From Sansalvadorimonas sp965243775 (lineage in GTDB: Bacteria; Pseudomonadota; Gammaproteobacteria; Pseudomonadales; Endozoicomonadaceae): a stretch of DNA of 64,000 nucleotides. This document shows positions 43,986 to 53,137 of the stretch, in pieces. Position 1 is the stretch's first letter, and each line of letters opens with the position of its first letter. The notes beneath the pieces are model-generated. The model did no database searches, was not told where the DNA came from, and saw nothing but the letters and a program-made list of their open reading frames with translations. The stretch covers positions 124,001 through 188,000 of the forward strand of contig CBDEWF010000143.1 in assembly GCA_965243775.1 (NCBI GenBank), read 5' to 3'. The position numbers and the translations under genes are program-made.

Positions 43986-45428
43986 CTAACGGTTTTTTAA
44001 TTTAATAAATTTCTTAATCATTGCAATTGCTTGTTGTTTATCAAAATCACTAAGATGTTCACACCCTTTTTCCCATTCAGATAAATAGGATAATATAAAA
44101 TGCTCTTTATATTCATCAGGAATATCTTGGAAACACGTATATATATCTTGCTCTACGAAGCTAAGGTGATCTTCTTCTCTGACCACACAATCACTATATC
44201 GATCCCAGTCAATTATAAATAAGTGAGTCATATTTTCTCGGTCAACCAGCCAATTACTCCCATGTGGGTGATAATGCATACGCGCGGCAGAAATAGTTAT
44301 ACATTTACCTGATAAATCTTTGATCAACTCCACCTTGGAAGAATATGTATGCAAGCGAGCCAGGAATAAAGCCATGTTTTTCACTATGATATTAAAATCC
44401 TCTGGCTTTATTAATTTTTCATCTATAGCTTTTTTTAATGTCTGACTGTTCTCTACATAAGGCACCATTTTAAAAAACTCCAGTTCGTCATACTTAAGTC
44501 CATATGCTGAAACACAAGAAAAATTGTAATCACTGACCACAGGTGTTACATCAATATCCGAACCAATCTTAATAAGCATGTCTTTATCTAACATAGATTT
44601 CCTGACACTTCTTAGGTTTGAAAAAACTTTTGGATAACTCTGCTCCCCCGTTAAAATTGTTCCATCCCATAAATGTTTGACAATAAATCGTTCATTACTA
44701 TTAGCCTCAACCAAAGACACTGTATTATTTTCACGATCATTCAAAAAAAATACAAACTTAAAATCAACTAACTTTTTATGCTTATTCTGATATAACTGCC
44801 TAGCTATGATGGGCACATTGGCAGCAACTTCCTTATTACTCAAACGATAATATAAACTTCGGTTACTAGCTTCAACAGTGTAATGGCATTGATTCAGATA
44901 ATAAATGCAACACCCTTTCAGATCGTCATGCTCATTTGCAATAATGGCAGATGGCTCTTTAATGGCTATTAAACGCATATTTTTTTGAGGAGGAGGTTGC
45001 TCAGAATTACTACAACCTTCGGTTTTATCATCACCTCCAAAACAGCCATAGTATTGTTCTGCTAAAAGTGTATAGTATTCCGGAAACAGATGTGAAACTT
45101 CTTCCAGTGAGATGCCGTAATGGGCTTTGTTGTTTTTATCGGGAAAACATGGCCAAAAATACTTGCGTCTTTCCTCCAAAAATCTATCCATGTCTTCTCT
45201 TTCACAGGATTTAATATTTAGAATATCAACCCCTTCAAATATATCAGGCCTTACATTAAAAACTTCATCCCTGACTTCAATGAGCATCCTGTTTGCCGTA
45301 ATCTTGCAACAATTCCTATTAAAACAGCTCTTATTAAAAGGGACCATTGTTGTCTTTGCTGATTCTGAAAAAGATTGGCCGACAGGATAAATATCAGTTT
45401 TTGAGTTTTTAGTAGTTGGTAATTGCAT
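43986..45428 (-). CDS. Orphan protein with a C-terminal kinase-fold (APH-like) motif
   Basis: 480 residues, markedly AT-rich. The C-terminal ~180 residues recall the APH/choline-kinase fold: YHPHGSNWLVD (387-396, an HxxGxN catalytic-loop equivalent) and LFIIDWDRYSD with DWD at 407-409 in the metal-binding position, followed by acidic and aromatic helices. Residues ~170-330 give a plausible N-lobe, with VKHLWDG and FFKMVPYVENSQTL as a hinge-like segment. The first ~150 residues are unlike any kinase and Cys-rich (KSCFNRNCCKI). No signal peptide. It could be an effector kinase; the activity is inferred only from the motif pair. Confidence 0.65.
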   Translation of the reverse strand: MQLPTTKNSKTDIYPVGQSFSESAKTTMVPFNKSCFNRNCCKITANRMLIEVRDEVFNVRPDIFEGVDILNIKSCEREDMDRFLEERRKYFWPCFPDKNNKAHYGISLEEVSHLFPEYYTLLAEQYYGCFGGDDKTEGCSNSEQPPPQKNMRLIAIKEPSAIIANEHDDLKGCCIYYLNQCHYTVEASNRSLYYRLSNKEVAANVPIIARQLYQNKHKKLVDFKFVFFLNDRENNTVSLVEANSNERFIVKHLWDGTILTGEQSYPKVFSNLRSVRKSMLDKDMLIKIGSDIDVTPVVSDYNFSCVSAYGLKYDELEFFKMVPYVENSQTLKKAIDEKLIKPEDFNIIVKNMALFLARLHTYSSKVELIKDLSGKCITISAARMHYHPHGSNWLVDRENMTHLFIIDWDRYSDCVVREEDHLSFVEQDIYTCFQDIPDEYKEHFILSYLSEWEKGCEHLSDFDKQQAIAMIKKFIKLKNR

Positions 45429-45524
45429 AGTACTTTTATCCTTTGAAATCTATTATTACTCAAAAATTGACAGCAGCTCGCTAAAAAAATTCCTTTTTAT
45501 TTACCAATTTCTCAATCAATGGTA

Positions 45525-45765
45525 ATGAGTCAAATGCGTTGATGACCCTTTACAACCTCGTCACTCCTGCGAAAGCAGGAGTCTACCAGCTTGAGATTCC
45601 TGCTTTCGCAGGAATGACGGTAACTGCTCATATTTCACTGGCAGACCAACCATCGACTCGGCTACAGCCCAGTGATAGCGAGGAGCTGTATAAAAAACAG
45701 ACAATTTTGCCAGTAAAATATGAGCAGTTACGAATGACGGGCATCAACGCATTTCATACATGACC
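45525..45765. repeat. Second nested palindromic element
   Basis: Within the ~520-bp gap before the dbpA remnant. Three palindromes: outer AAATGCGTTGATG(A)CCC (about 45532-45550) with GGGCATCAACGCATTTC (about 45739-45755); inner one CGTCACTCCTGCGAAAGCAG (45559-45578) with its complement ending at 45619; inner two TAACTGCTCATATTT (45621-45635) with its complement ending at 45730. The unit GTCATTCCTGCGAAAGCAGG is a widespread bacterial repeat type. The architecture parallels the element at 37662-37929, though sequences differ. The remaining 45766-45948 shows a palindrome arm at 45926-45945 and nothing else. Confidence 0.65.
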
Positions 45766-45948
45766 CAATCAATCACGAATGCCATCCATGGCCATTATCA
45801 AACTTTTAATATGTCTATTAATATATCTATGGGCGGAAAACAGAAACCCTATACCAGCAAGCGGCAAACAAACCTGGATACTTACCAATAAAGATACGCT
45901 AACCAGATAGTTCGTGAACCAGACATAAGTGCCTGGGCATATGGACTC

Positions 45949-47357
45949 TCACCTTAATTTACGTACCCTAAACTGTCGGCCTTTAATTTTTCCGGCCTGC
46001 AACCTCTTCAAAGCCTTGTTGGCTACAGCCCGTTCAATCGCCACATAAGCCGTAAAATCAAAGATGTCGATCTTGCCAACATGCTTACCGGGAATACCGG
46101 CGTCTCCGGTCAGTGCCTTTAATTTTTCCGGCCTGCACCAAGAATATCGCCAGGACGGACCTTGTTCTTCCGTCCACCATCAATATTCAGGGTCACCATG
46201 GCTGGCCGAATTTCAGCGGAACGGTTATTAAACTGTGACAGATCACCATACTCAACCGGCCGCTGCTGATAATCCTCAATACTGTCAACCTTGTACTGCT
46301 CACTCTCGGTGTAAAGGCTCAGTGCCAGACCTTTCCTGCCTGCCCGACCAGTACGGCCTATACGATGAACATGAACCTCAGCATCACGGGTAACCTGATA
46401 GTTGATAACGGCCTGAAGGTCCTTGATATCCAAACCCCGGGCCGCCACATCCGTGGCCACCAGCACCGTACTGCTTTTGTTGGCAAACTGCACCAGAACC
46501 CGATCACGGTCCCGCTGTTCAAGATCACCGTGGATAGCCTGGGCATGAAAGCCCTCACTGGACAACAGTGCAGCAACATCCTGACACTCCACTTTGGTAT
46601 TGCAGAAAACGACAGCGGACTCAGGCTGGTAATGCCTCATCAACCTGACCAGATCCTCCTGCCTGCTGGAACGTGACGTCAGAAAAAAGCGCTGCTCAAT
46701 AGCGGAATCATCGTGGTGAGATTCAACGCTCACTTCCACAGGAGAACGTTGAAAGTCCCGGCTGATTTCCTGAATACCCTGGGGATAAGTTGCAGAAAAC
46801 AGAAGAGTCTGCCGGTTTTTGGGGGTCTGTGCGGAAAGCTCAGCCATGGCATCCCGGAACCCCATATCCAACATTCTGTCTGCCTCATCCAGAACAAAAG
46901 TGGAAACATCATCCAGCTTCAACCGCCCTTTACGAACATGATCAAGAATACGACCGGGTGTTCCTACAACAATATGGGCACCATGTTCAAGTGACGCAAT
47001 CTGCGGCCCGAAGGGCATGCCACCACACAGAGTCAGTACTTTAATATTGTGAGTGAACCGGGCCAGGCGGCGTATCTCTTTACCTACCTGATCTGCCAGC
47101 TCCCGGGTTGGGCAGAGAACCAGTGTCTGCACCCGGTATTTGCGTACATTTAACCGCGACAGCAGGCCAACACCAAATGCAGCTGTTTTTCCACTTCCCG
47201 TTTTGGCCCGCGCAATCAGATCCTTGCCTTTTAACAGATGAGGCAGGCTCTGGGCCTGAATTGGGGTCATGTTCCTGTATCCAAGGGAATCAAGGTTGGC
47301 GAGCATTTCTTTGGATAAAGAAAGGGAAGAAAAGCAACTGTCAGTCATTATTTTCAT
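45949..47357 (-). pseudogene. dbpA: DEAD-box RNA helicase DbpA, C-terminal domain cut off by a 20-nt insertion
   Basis: Residues 1-~408 are a normal DbpA helicase core: Q motif YRNMTPIQAQSLPHLL, Walker A ARAKTGSGKTAAF, VLDEADRMLD, LFSATYP and HRIGRTGRAGRKG. The frame then stops at 46119 after GDILGAGRKN. The normal continuation LTGDAGIPGKHVGKIDIFD through LKRLQAGKIKGRQFRVRKLR is intact in another frame down to a TGA at 45949. Between GDILGA and LTGD lie 20 extra bases copied from the gene's own 3' end (see the repeat entry), which shift the frame and give TAA at once. The separated ~65-residue domain is what targets DbpA to 23S rRNA helix 92, so the 412-residue product would be unspecific or dead. 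Confidence 0.85.
46115..46137 (-). repeat. 23-bp templated duplication that disrupts dbpA
   Basis: Bases 46115-46137 are identical to 45979-46001, the natural LQAGKIKG codons of dbpA (GCCTTTAATTTTTCCGGCCT...). At 46115 the copy interrupts the GDILGA-LTGD junction, adding 20 bases net. Micro-homology (TGCA) at the junction suggests template switching within ~135 bp. Confidence 0.85.
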
Positions 47358-47682
47358 CAGGCGGGTAAATCAAGGCGGACATAATAACAGTTACCAGTTT
47401 CTTATCACCTTCGTCTTCCCCTACTTTGCCGTAGGAATTCCGCCATTCATATTTGAACAAAACCAAGCAAAACACCAAGAAACAAAAGTTATAGTTTTTT
47501 TATTGATTAAAATACAGACAGCAATGTTTAATCTACAAGAATAAAGAAGAAAATACCTCTAAAAAAACAGTAAAAAAACAAAAAATAATCTCGTATCGTT
47601 ACGTATGTTAACAAAACATGGATTACCGGAACATTGCCGCGCATTTAGCACTCCCAAATACACAACCAATTTTTCAGAAGTA

Positions 47683-48300
47683 ATGAATCGCATACTGACT
47701 CTCGGCAAAGTAACCCTTCTGGCTGCAACTGTTATGACAGCGGCTTGTGCTCCAATGGATCAAAAAGGTACAGAAGAGAAGGCTACTCCAGTTTCCTCTC
47801 AATTCCAGAAGTTCCAGGAAGAGCGCCCTGAAATTGAAGCTCTGGCTATCGGCGATCAAGCGACGGACCTGTCACTGAGTGCTATTGCAGGTATCTACAG
47901 CAAAACAGTCAAAATGACGGATGCCTTTATTACCAAGACTGAAGCTGCACCTGCTTTTGAAACACTGCTCAAACTGCGTGAAGAAAAGGGTGACGAAGCT
48001 TACCAGGCTGAATTGAACGCACTGACCGCCGAAGATCAGAAAGCTTACCAGGAATATCTGGATAGTGGTGATGAGATGACCAAACAGGCTATCTCCCTGC
48101 TGCCTGAAGCACTGAAGCTGTACAAAGGCCTGCAGAAGATCGATCCAAAGTCCATTATCAGTAACCCGCTGAAGCTGGGTGGAGCCATGAAGGCAATGGG
48201 TCGTGCAGGGGATCAGATGACCTTCACCATGGATGCTCTCAACATGATGAAGAAATATAACGACATCTACAGCAACGCCAAGCAATACGCTGGCCGTTAA
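47683..48300 (+). CDS. Putative lipoprotein, 205 aa
   Basis: Start ATG at 47683; the frame opens earlier (47605), but the residues there are not signal-like. MNRILTLGKVTLLAATVMTAAC is a lipoprotein signal with the modified Cys at residue 22. The mature part is mostly charged helix (AELNALTAEDQKAYQEYLDS). Family not recognised. The 325-bp gap upstream (47358-47682) is AT-rich and probably promoter-bearing; nothing else was seen there. Its own terminator follows at 48308, so it is probably not in the next operon. Confidence 0.75.
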   Translation: MNRILTLGKVTLLAATVMTAACAPMDQKGTEEKATPVSSQFQKFQEERPEIEALAIGDQATDLSLSAIAGIYSKTVKMTDAFITKTEAAPAFETLLKLREEKGDEAYQAELNALTAEDQKAYQEYLDSGDEMTKQAISLLPEALKLYKGLQKIDPKSIISNPLKLGGAMKAMGRAGDQMTFTMDALNMMKKYNDIYSNAKQYAGR

Positions 48301-48307
48301 TTGATTA

Positions 48308-48330
48308 AGCGGGAAAAGGATTTTCCCGCT
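48308..48330 (+). terminator. Terminator after the lipoprotein gene
   Basis: AGCGGGAAAA-GGA-TTTTCCCGCT, a perfect 10-bp stem, followed by TTCT. It separates the lipoprotein gene from the downstream four-gene cluster. Confidence 0.8.
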
Positions 48331-48475
48331 TTCTACCATAGAAATGCCTTGTTCCATAAAGCACAAAGTCTGACCAAGGCTGTTTAAATGAAATTAAGGC
48401 TGCTGTCAGCCTGTAGCAGCTATTGCTACTAACCAACAGTTTCCAGAAAAGCCTCTCTTATAGAACCCTTTAGAA

Positions 48476-49507
48476 ATGATGCTATTCAAAAAAGTATCCG
48501 CAAGTGCCAAAGTCACCTGCGTTCTGGCAGCACTCTTGCTGGCCGGCTGTGCAGGTATGCAGGGAAAAATGCAGGTTGAACCAGATCTGTATACCACTAG
48601 CAAAAGTGATTATGAAAACACCCGCAAGCCCATAGAGCTGCCTCAAAACTATTCCACCAGAAACTATAAACGCCTCATCGTTGCAGTTAATTTCTTCGCA
48701 AACGAAGACGCTGAAAGCTATAAAGATGTTTCGATGGAAACTGTTTCCAGCATGATGGAAACAGAAATCAGCAAACTGAAACGCTTCACTATCGTATCCC
48801 GGCACCTCGGGCAAAAAGGTAAAGCTGCAGAAAAACGCTTCCAGGATATGGGCACAACTGAGGCCCGCAGCCGTATGCGCTTTGGTAATGGCCTGAATGC
48901 TGACTACGGCCTGGTAGCAGGCGTTTCTGCTGTCAAAGAAGAGTACGATCGTGTAGATCATAATGAATTGCTTTACATTATCCGGGTAGATTACCAGCTG
49001 GTTGACTTCGAAACTGACGAAATCATCGAGGCTGACACGGCAGATGGACGAGCAGTTCGTAAAATTTTCCGACTGCCCAGTGGCAAAATCATCGGGGGCT
49101 TTGACCAGTCCCAGGAAATTGATGCGATTAACCAGGCCTCTATTAATGCCCTGAAAGTTATCGCAAACAAGATGGGCAACAAACTGCCGATTGGTGGTCA
49201 GATTACCGGCTTTCGTGGCAATCGCTTCCAGATAGACAAAGGCTATGAAAACGGCTTTATGGGTAAGCAGGTAGTCACTCTGTATATGTCCGATATGGGC
49301 ATTGACTTGCCTCTGGCTGTTGGCGAAGTCACGCCTGGTGCCCAACAGTCTCCCGGCAAGATTATTCGCTGGACCAACGACCCGGATATTCAGGACCTGG
49401 TTGCAGAAATCAAAGCTGATCCCATGCTCTTCCGTAAGAACGAGATCTTTGCCGTGTCCAACGGTATGCCAACACCTCCTGAGTGGGACAAGAACTACAA
49501 GGACTGA
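48476..49507 (+). CDS. CsgG-like outer-membrane lipoprotein with a FlgT-C-like tail
   Basis: 343 residues. The lipoprotein signal ends VLAALLLAGC, so the protein is lipid-anchored. Residues ~65-230 resemble the CsgG/TolB-N-like fold: RLIVAVNFFANED, METEISKLKRFTIVSR, NADYGLVAGVSAVKEEYDR and VDYQLVDFETDEIIEA. The last ~100 residues (IGGQITGFRGNRFQIDKGYENGFMG) recall the C-terminal domain of flagellar FlgT. Such proteins form rings or channels in the outer membrane or periplasm. It heads a cluster: the next gene starts 4 bp after its stop, then two more follow closely, ending at a strong terminator. The specific function is not known to me. Confidence 0.72.
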   Translation: MMLFKKVSASAKVTCVLAALLLAGCAGMQGKMQVEPDLYTTSKSDYENTRKPIELPQNYSTRNYKRLIVAVNFFANEDAESYKDVSMETVSSMMETEISKLKRFTIVSRHLGQKGKAAEKRFQDMGTTEARSRMRFGNGLNADYGLVAGVSAVKEEYDRVDHNELLYIIRVDYQLVDFETDEIIEADTADGRAVRKIFRLPSGKIIGGFDQSQEIDAINQASINALKVIANKMGNKLPIGGQITGFRGNRFQIDKGYENGFMGKQVVTLYMSDMGIDLPLAVGEVTPGAQQSPGKIIRWTNDPDIQDLVAEIKADPMLFRKNEIFAVSNGMPTPPEWDKNYKD

Positions 49508-49511
49508 GGTT

Positions 49512-49904
49512 ATGCGTCTCTGTAGAAGGGCTTGTCTGGCTATAATGCTGATATTCTCAGACTGTGCAGGGGCAACTGGTCATCCAGTTGCCCTTTCACA
49601 GGCCCATGAACTTTATTTCGGCCAGTATAACGATAGTCGTGCCGGTATATTCTCAGACAGCGGCCTGCTGTTTATAAAAGTTCGGGTAGACCGGGATAAA
49701 AGAGCATCCCGGAAGCAGATCGAATTCAAAGCACTGTCAGAAGCCAGGAGTCTGCTGTTTCAATACCTTGTTGAAGAAAAAGGTATGCCGGCAGGTTCAT
49801 TCTCTCTGTCAAAAATTCCCTCCCGGGTTCTGGAAAACCGCCGGGATGGCAACCAACACCTTTACGTACTGGTCATAGAAGACAAAAGCCTCGACAAGCA
49901 ATAA
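49512..49904 (+). CDS. Small exported protein, 130 aa, in the CsgG-like cluster
   Basis: Starts at the ATG at 49512, four bases after the upstream stop, with GAGG overlapping that stop, so it is translationally coupled. A signal-like segment (CLAIMLIFSDCAGATG) precedes a ~100-residue alpha/beta domain (SRKQIEFKALSEARSLLFQYLVEEKG, then QHLYVLVIEDKSL). The alternation of A-rich helix and VLVIE strand recalls LPP20/FlgT-N-type domains seen in the following genes, but the similarity is weak. A longer frame (from 49302) overlaps the upstream gene and is spurious. Confidence 0.65.
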   Translation: MRLCRRACLAIMLIFSDCAGATGHPVALSQAHELYFGQYNDSRAGIFSDSGLLFIKVRVDRDKRASRKQIEFKALSEARSLLFQYLVEEKGMPAGSFSLSKIPSRVLENRRDGNQHLYVLVIEDKSLDKQ

Positions 49905-49982
49905 ACAGCCATGAGCGAAAGAAACGGCCATGAGCGGGAAATTATTGCTGGGCCAACCAGTGTAAATAACAAGGAATCATTT

Positions 49983-51626
49983 ATGCGTTATACAATTCTG
50001 GGAGCATCCATCCTGGCAATTGCCATGTCTATTGCCCAGGCCGCCGAGCCTGGTGTACCAGAAACGACTGCACCCTCTGTGCAGGTTACCAACCAGCTCC
50101 AGGCAGCTCCAGCCATTTCACAGCCTGAAGCTGATGCATCAGAACTGGCCTACAACTTCATTGAAAAGGGACATGTCACTGAAGGCTGGAACTCTGACAA
50201 AAAAATCTTTGTTGCAGTCTCTGAAGCTATCTTTGACTCCGAAGATCCTTCCTATGATGACAGCTTTGTCACCAAGCGCTCCCTGAAAACGATGGAAGCG
50301 ACTCTTGAAGCTAAAAAGCAGATCATCAACTACATCCATACTGAAATGTCAGTCATGGACAAGGTCAGCACTCCAGGAACTGATCTTAACGCTGAGTTCA
50401 AAGGAAAGATGGATGGCCTTAAGCGCAAGGTAGATGCCCAGCGTCGCAAAGTTGCCAAAATGCTTGAGGACATGGACACCAAGGAGGCTGATACACTCAA
50501 AGGAGCAACCTTTGGAGACCGGGCAAACGCCCTGATGGACGCAGCCATCAAAAAGCTGGATAGCTCCTACAGCAGTGCCAACATTGAAGATGGCAAGCGT
50601 AAGAAGTTTGAGAACGCCAGGGATCGTTATCAGAAAGCCATGGCGGAGTATCAGCATGTTGAGAAGGACCTGAAGAAGCTGGAAGGTTCTGTTGCCGAAG
50701 AGTTGAACAGCACCGTTGAAGCTGTATCCAAAATGCCCCTGTTCGGTGCCATGACCATGGCACAGTTTGAGTCCTGGAATGAAGACGAGGAGCAATACAA
50801 AGTTGCCCTGGTTATGACCTGGTCTCCCAAACAGGAAGAGATGGTCAGAGCTCTTATTACTGGTGTAGAGAAAAAAGTTCCTGCAGGAAGGCAATCCCTG
50901 GGTGAATATCTGAAAGGTCAGAACTGGGCAACAGCGACGGGTGGCCGTAAGTTCCGGGACAGCAGTGGTAATTTTTACATTCTGGGTATTGCAGCCAGCC
51001 CGGTTGGCTCCAGCTCTTCTTCAGAGAAAAAAGCCCGTGGCATGGCCGAGATGATGGCAAAGAAAGAAGTTGTTACAGCTCTTTATGCTGATGTTGCGGC
51101 CAAAGAGAAGGCAGAACAGGCCATGATTACCATGAATGGTGGTACCGGAAAGGACTCCAGCATTGCCGCAGAAAGCTTCGCCAGCACTTTGCAGCAAAGC
51201 CTGAGCAACCGTCAGGTTCAGGGGCTCTCCAAGCGCTATGGCAAAAAAGTGATTCATCCCCTGTCTGGTCAGAAGATTTATGTCAGCGTTTACTCTATTG
51301 ACTCTGCCAGCATTGCCAATGCCAAGCTGATGATGCAAAGCCAGTATCAGACCAAACTGATGGATGTGAAGTCCCAGCAAAAGGCAAAAGGGGTCAAGGA
51401 TGGTTATGATCAGGCCATTGATACGGCTATGAAAGATCAAAGTGCTTATAACCAGTCCAGATCTGCCAGTGCTTCCAGCCTGCAGGCATCAGTAAACCCG
51501 GTCAAAAAGCCTGCTTCCAACGCTAGACAGACGACACGTCAGGGTGATACTTCTGCACAGTCCAGCCAGTCAGGTTCCTGGGAGGGCGGTGGCAACGGTA
51601 ACGCTGAAGATGCTTTTGGCTGGTAA
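49983..51626 (+). CDS. Exported coiled-coil protein, 547 aa, in the CsgG-like cluster
   Basis: Start ATG at 49983 with AAGGAA upstream; the frame opens at 49911, but the signal peptide (RYTILGASILAIAMSIAQA|AEPG) fixes the start. Residues ~100-260 form long charged coiled coils (DGLKRKVDAQRRKVAKMLED, KLDSSYSSANIEDGKRKKFE). Residues ~280-480 contain two alpha/beta segments (QYKVALVMTWSPKQEEMVRA and KIYVSVYSIDSASIANAKLM) joined by Ala/Lys-rich helix (KARGMAEMMAKKEVVTAL), an LPP20-like layout. The C-terminus is disordered and Gln/Ser/Gly-rich. Periplasmic or secreted; family not named with confidence. Confidence 0.7.
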   Translation: MRYTILGASILAIAMSIAQAAEPGVPETTAPSVQVTNQLQAAPAISQPEADASELAYNFIEKGHVTEGWNSDKKIFVAVSEAIFDSEDPSYDDSFVTKRSLKTMEATLEAKKQIINYIHTEMSVMDKVSTPGTDLNAEFKGKMDGLKRKVDAQRRKVAKMLEDMDTKEADTLKGATFGDRANALMDAAIKKLDSSYSSANIEDGKRKKFENARDRYQKAMAEYQHVEKDLKKLEGSVAEELNSTVEAVSKMPLFGAMTMAQFESWNEDEEQYKVALVMTWSPKQEEMVRALITGVEKKVPAGRQSLGEYLKGQNWATATGGRKFRDSSGNFYILGIAASPVGSSSSSEKKARGMAEMMAKKEVVTALYADVAAKEKAEQAMITMNGGTGKDSSIAAESFASTLQQSLSNRQVQGLSKRYGKKVIHPLSGQKIYVSVYSIDSASIANAKLMMQSQYQTKLMDVKSQQKAKGVKDGYDQAIDTAMKDQSAYNQSRSASASSLQASVNPVKKPASNARQTTRQGDTSAQSSQSGSWEGGGNGNAEDAFGW

Positions 51627-51642
51627 GGGAAATTAATACAGA

Positions 51643-53040
51643 ATGAATCGCTGGTTAACATTTTTGGCAGGTCTGCTGTTATGGCCTGCTGTTGCCTGCG
51701 CATCTCTGGACAGCACAGTGGACGGAATGCTGGCTGACAGCCAGCTTCTGTCCATGTACAGCGACAGTGATCTCGGTCGTACGATTATCGTCGTTGGCCT
51801 TGGCATGCATCGTAAAGACAGTGTCGCTCAGGAGATGTCCCGCCAGGATGCCATGAAAACATTGACGGCTTTTCTGAAAGGGGAAAAAGTATCCTCTATA
51901 GAGAGAGCCAGTCAGACCTGGAAAGGTGATCAGGCACTGGAAGAGTATTACTCAACCATCACCACACAGGTTGAAGGGAGCCTGAATTCCGCATGGATGT
52001 TTCGCACCGGCAAACATCAGGGTATGACCTATACCGTGATGGTGATTTCCGAGAAGAGTAAAGACTACTCTACGGTTTTCAATGAACGTAACAATACTGT
52101 TGAAGCCCGGGGCGTGGCCTCCCTCTCCGAAGGGGTTGAGGCGGCGCGGGAAACGGCTCTGAACAACGCTATTCGCAGTGCTGTAGAGCAGTATAACGGC
52201 GTTCAGATGGCAGCTAAGTCCACTATCGAAAATGCCGACAAGTTTCAGGCCAAGCTGTCCTCTGTTTCCAAAGGGCATGTCAAACGCTACAGCGTCAGCA
52301 AAGAGTACCAGCGTGACGGCAACTACTATGTCGTCATTGTCGCTGAGGTCAGTGACAAGGCTCCTGAAGATAGCCAGAGTATGGCCGCCATTACAGAAAA
52401 CCTTGGCCGACCCTCCTTTGCCATTGACTCCAATGACCAGGATGTTGCCCGATTGATCAGGGAAACTCTGGCGCAAAACGACTTTGAAGTTTCCTCTTCC
52501 CAATCAGACGCCCGTTACCTGGTGAAAGCGGATACCAGTTTCCGGACATACGACGCCATGGCTGGAATGAAGGGGTTGCAGACTTCCATCAGGCTGCGCA
52601 TATCAGACCGCTTTAGCAGTGATACTCTGGTCAATATCTCTTCTGATCCGGACAAGAGTACCGAGATCTCTGACTCTGAAGCTTTGAGAAAACAGAACTC
52701 TCTGCGCTATGCCATGGAAGATCTCCAGCCAAAACTGGTGAAAACCATACGACAGCAGTTTGTTGACCAGTTTAATAATGGCTCGAAAGTTTTGGTGACT
52801 CTAAAACGGTTTGACCACATGAGAGATGTCGATGAACTTAAAGCCTGCCTGGAGAGCCTGCCTCTCACCAGGAGTGTCAGCGTCAGACCTGTTCAAAACC
52901 GTAGTGCCATGTTTGAGGTGATTTACCTGGGTGATCCGTCAAGTCTACAACTGGCTGTGCTAAAACAGTCCCGCTCCTACAGATTGCGAGGACTCAAGGC
53001 ACAAAATGCTGCAAGTGGGAATATTCAACTGACGTTCTGA
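51643..53040 (+). CDS. Exported LPP20/FlgT-N-like protein, 465 aa
   Basis: The signal peptide MNRWLTFLAGLLLWPAVACA places it in the envelope. Residues ~30-220 hold two LPP20/FlgT-N-like units: GRTIIVVGLGMHRKDSVAQEMSRQDAMKTL and ARETALNNAIRSAVEQYNGV followed by GNYYVVIVAEVSD. Residues ~250-400 look like a TolB-N/LpoB-type alpha/beta domain (RLIRETLAQNDFEVSSSQSD, RYLVKADTSFRTYD). It is 16 bp downstream of the coiled-coil gene and the last gene before the bidirectional terminator. Taken with its neighbours it suggests a multi-ring envelope complex related to, but separate from, the flagellar FlgT ring. Confidence 0.72.
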   Translation: MNRWLTFLAGLLLWPAVACASLDSTVDGMLADSQLLSMYSDSDLGRTIIVVGLGMHRKDSVAQEMSRQDAMKTLTAFLKGEKVSSIERASQTWKGDQALEEYYSTITTQVEGSLNSAWMFRTGKHQGMTYTVMVISEKSKDYSTVFNERNNTVEARGVASLSEGVEAARETALNNAIRSAVEQYNGVQMAAKSTIENADKFQAKLSSVSKGHVKRYSVSKEYQRDGNYYVVIVAEVSDKAPEDSQSMAAITENLGRPSFAIDSNDQDVARLIRETLAQNDFEVSSSQSDARYLVKADTSFRTYDAMAGMKGLQTSIRLRISDRFSSDTLVNISSDPDKSTEISDSEALRKQNSLRYAMEDLQPKLVKTIRQQFVDQFNNGSKVLVTLKRFDHMRDVDELKACLESLPLTRSVSVRPVQNRSAMFEVIYLGDPSSLQLAVLKQSRSYRLRGLKAQNAASGNIQLTF

Positions 53041-53053
53041 GTTACGTTAGACG

Positions 53054-53088
53054 TAAAAAAAACCGGATCGTTGATCCGGTTTTTTTTA
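53054..53088. terminator. Strong bidirectional terminator
   Basis: A near-perfect palindrome with A-run, AACCGGATC-GTT-GATCCGGTT and T-run (53054-53088). It ends the CsgG-like cluster on the plus strand and could also end the convergent DUF1097 gene. Confidence 0.9.
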
Positions 53089-53137
53089 CGAAAAGTCAGG
53101 CAACTTCTTCAGTGTCATGAGCCTTCTCAGAAGGCTG

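Noticed and set aside
45559..45619. CRISPR-like repeat spacing in the inverted GTCATTCCTGCG units
   Set aside because: Only two units in inverted orientation, no direct repeats or cas genes; a known dispersed palindrome type.
46112..46137. Programmed frameshift in dbpA at the A-rich GGAAAAATTAAAGG stretch
   Set aside because: No proper X-XXY-YYZ heptamer in the reading frame, and the stretch is an exact copy of sequence 135 bp away, so an insertion explains it.
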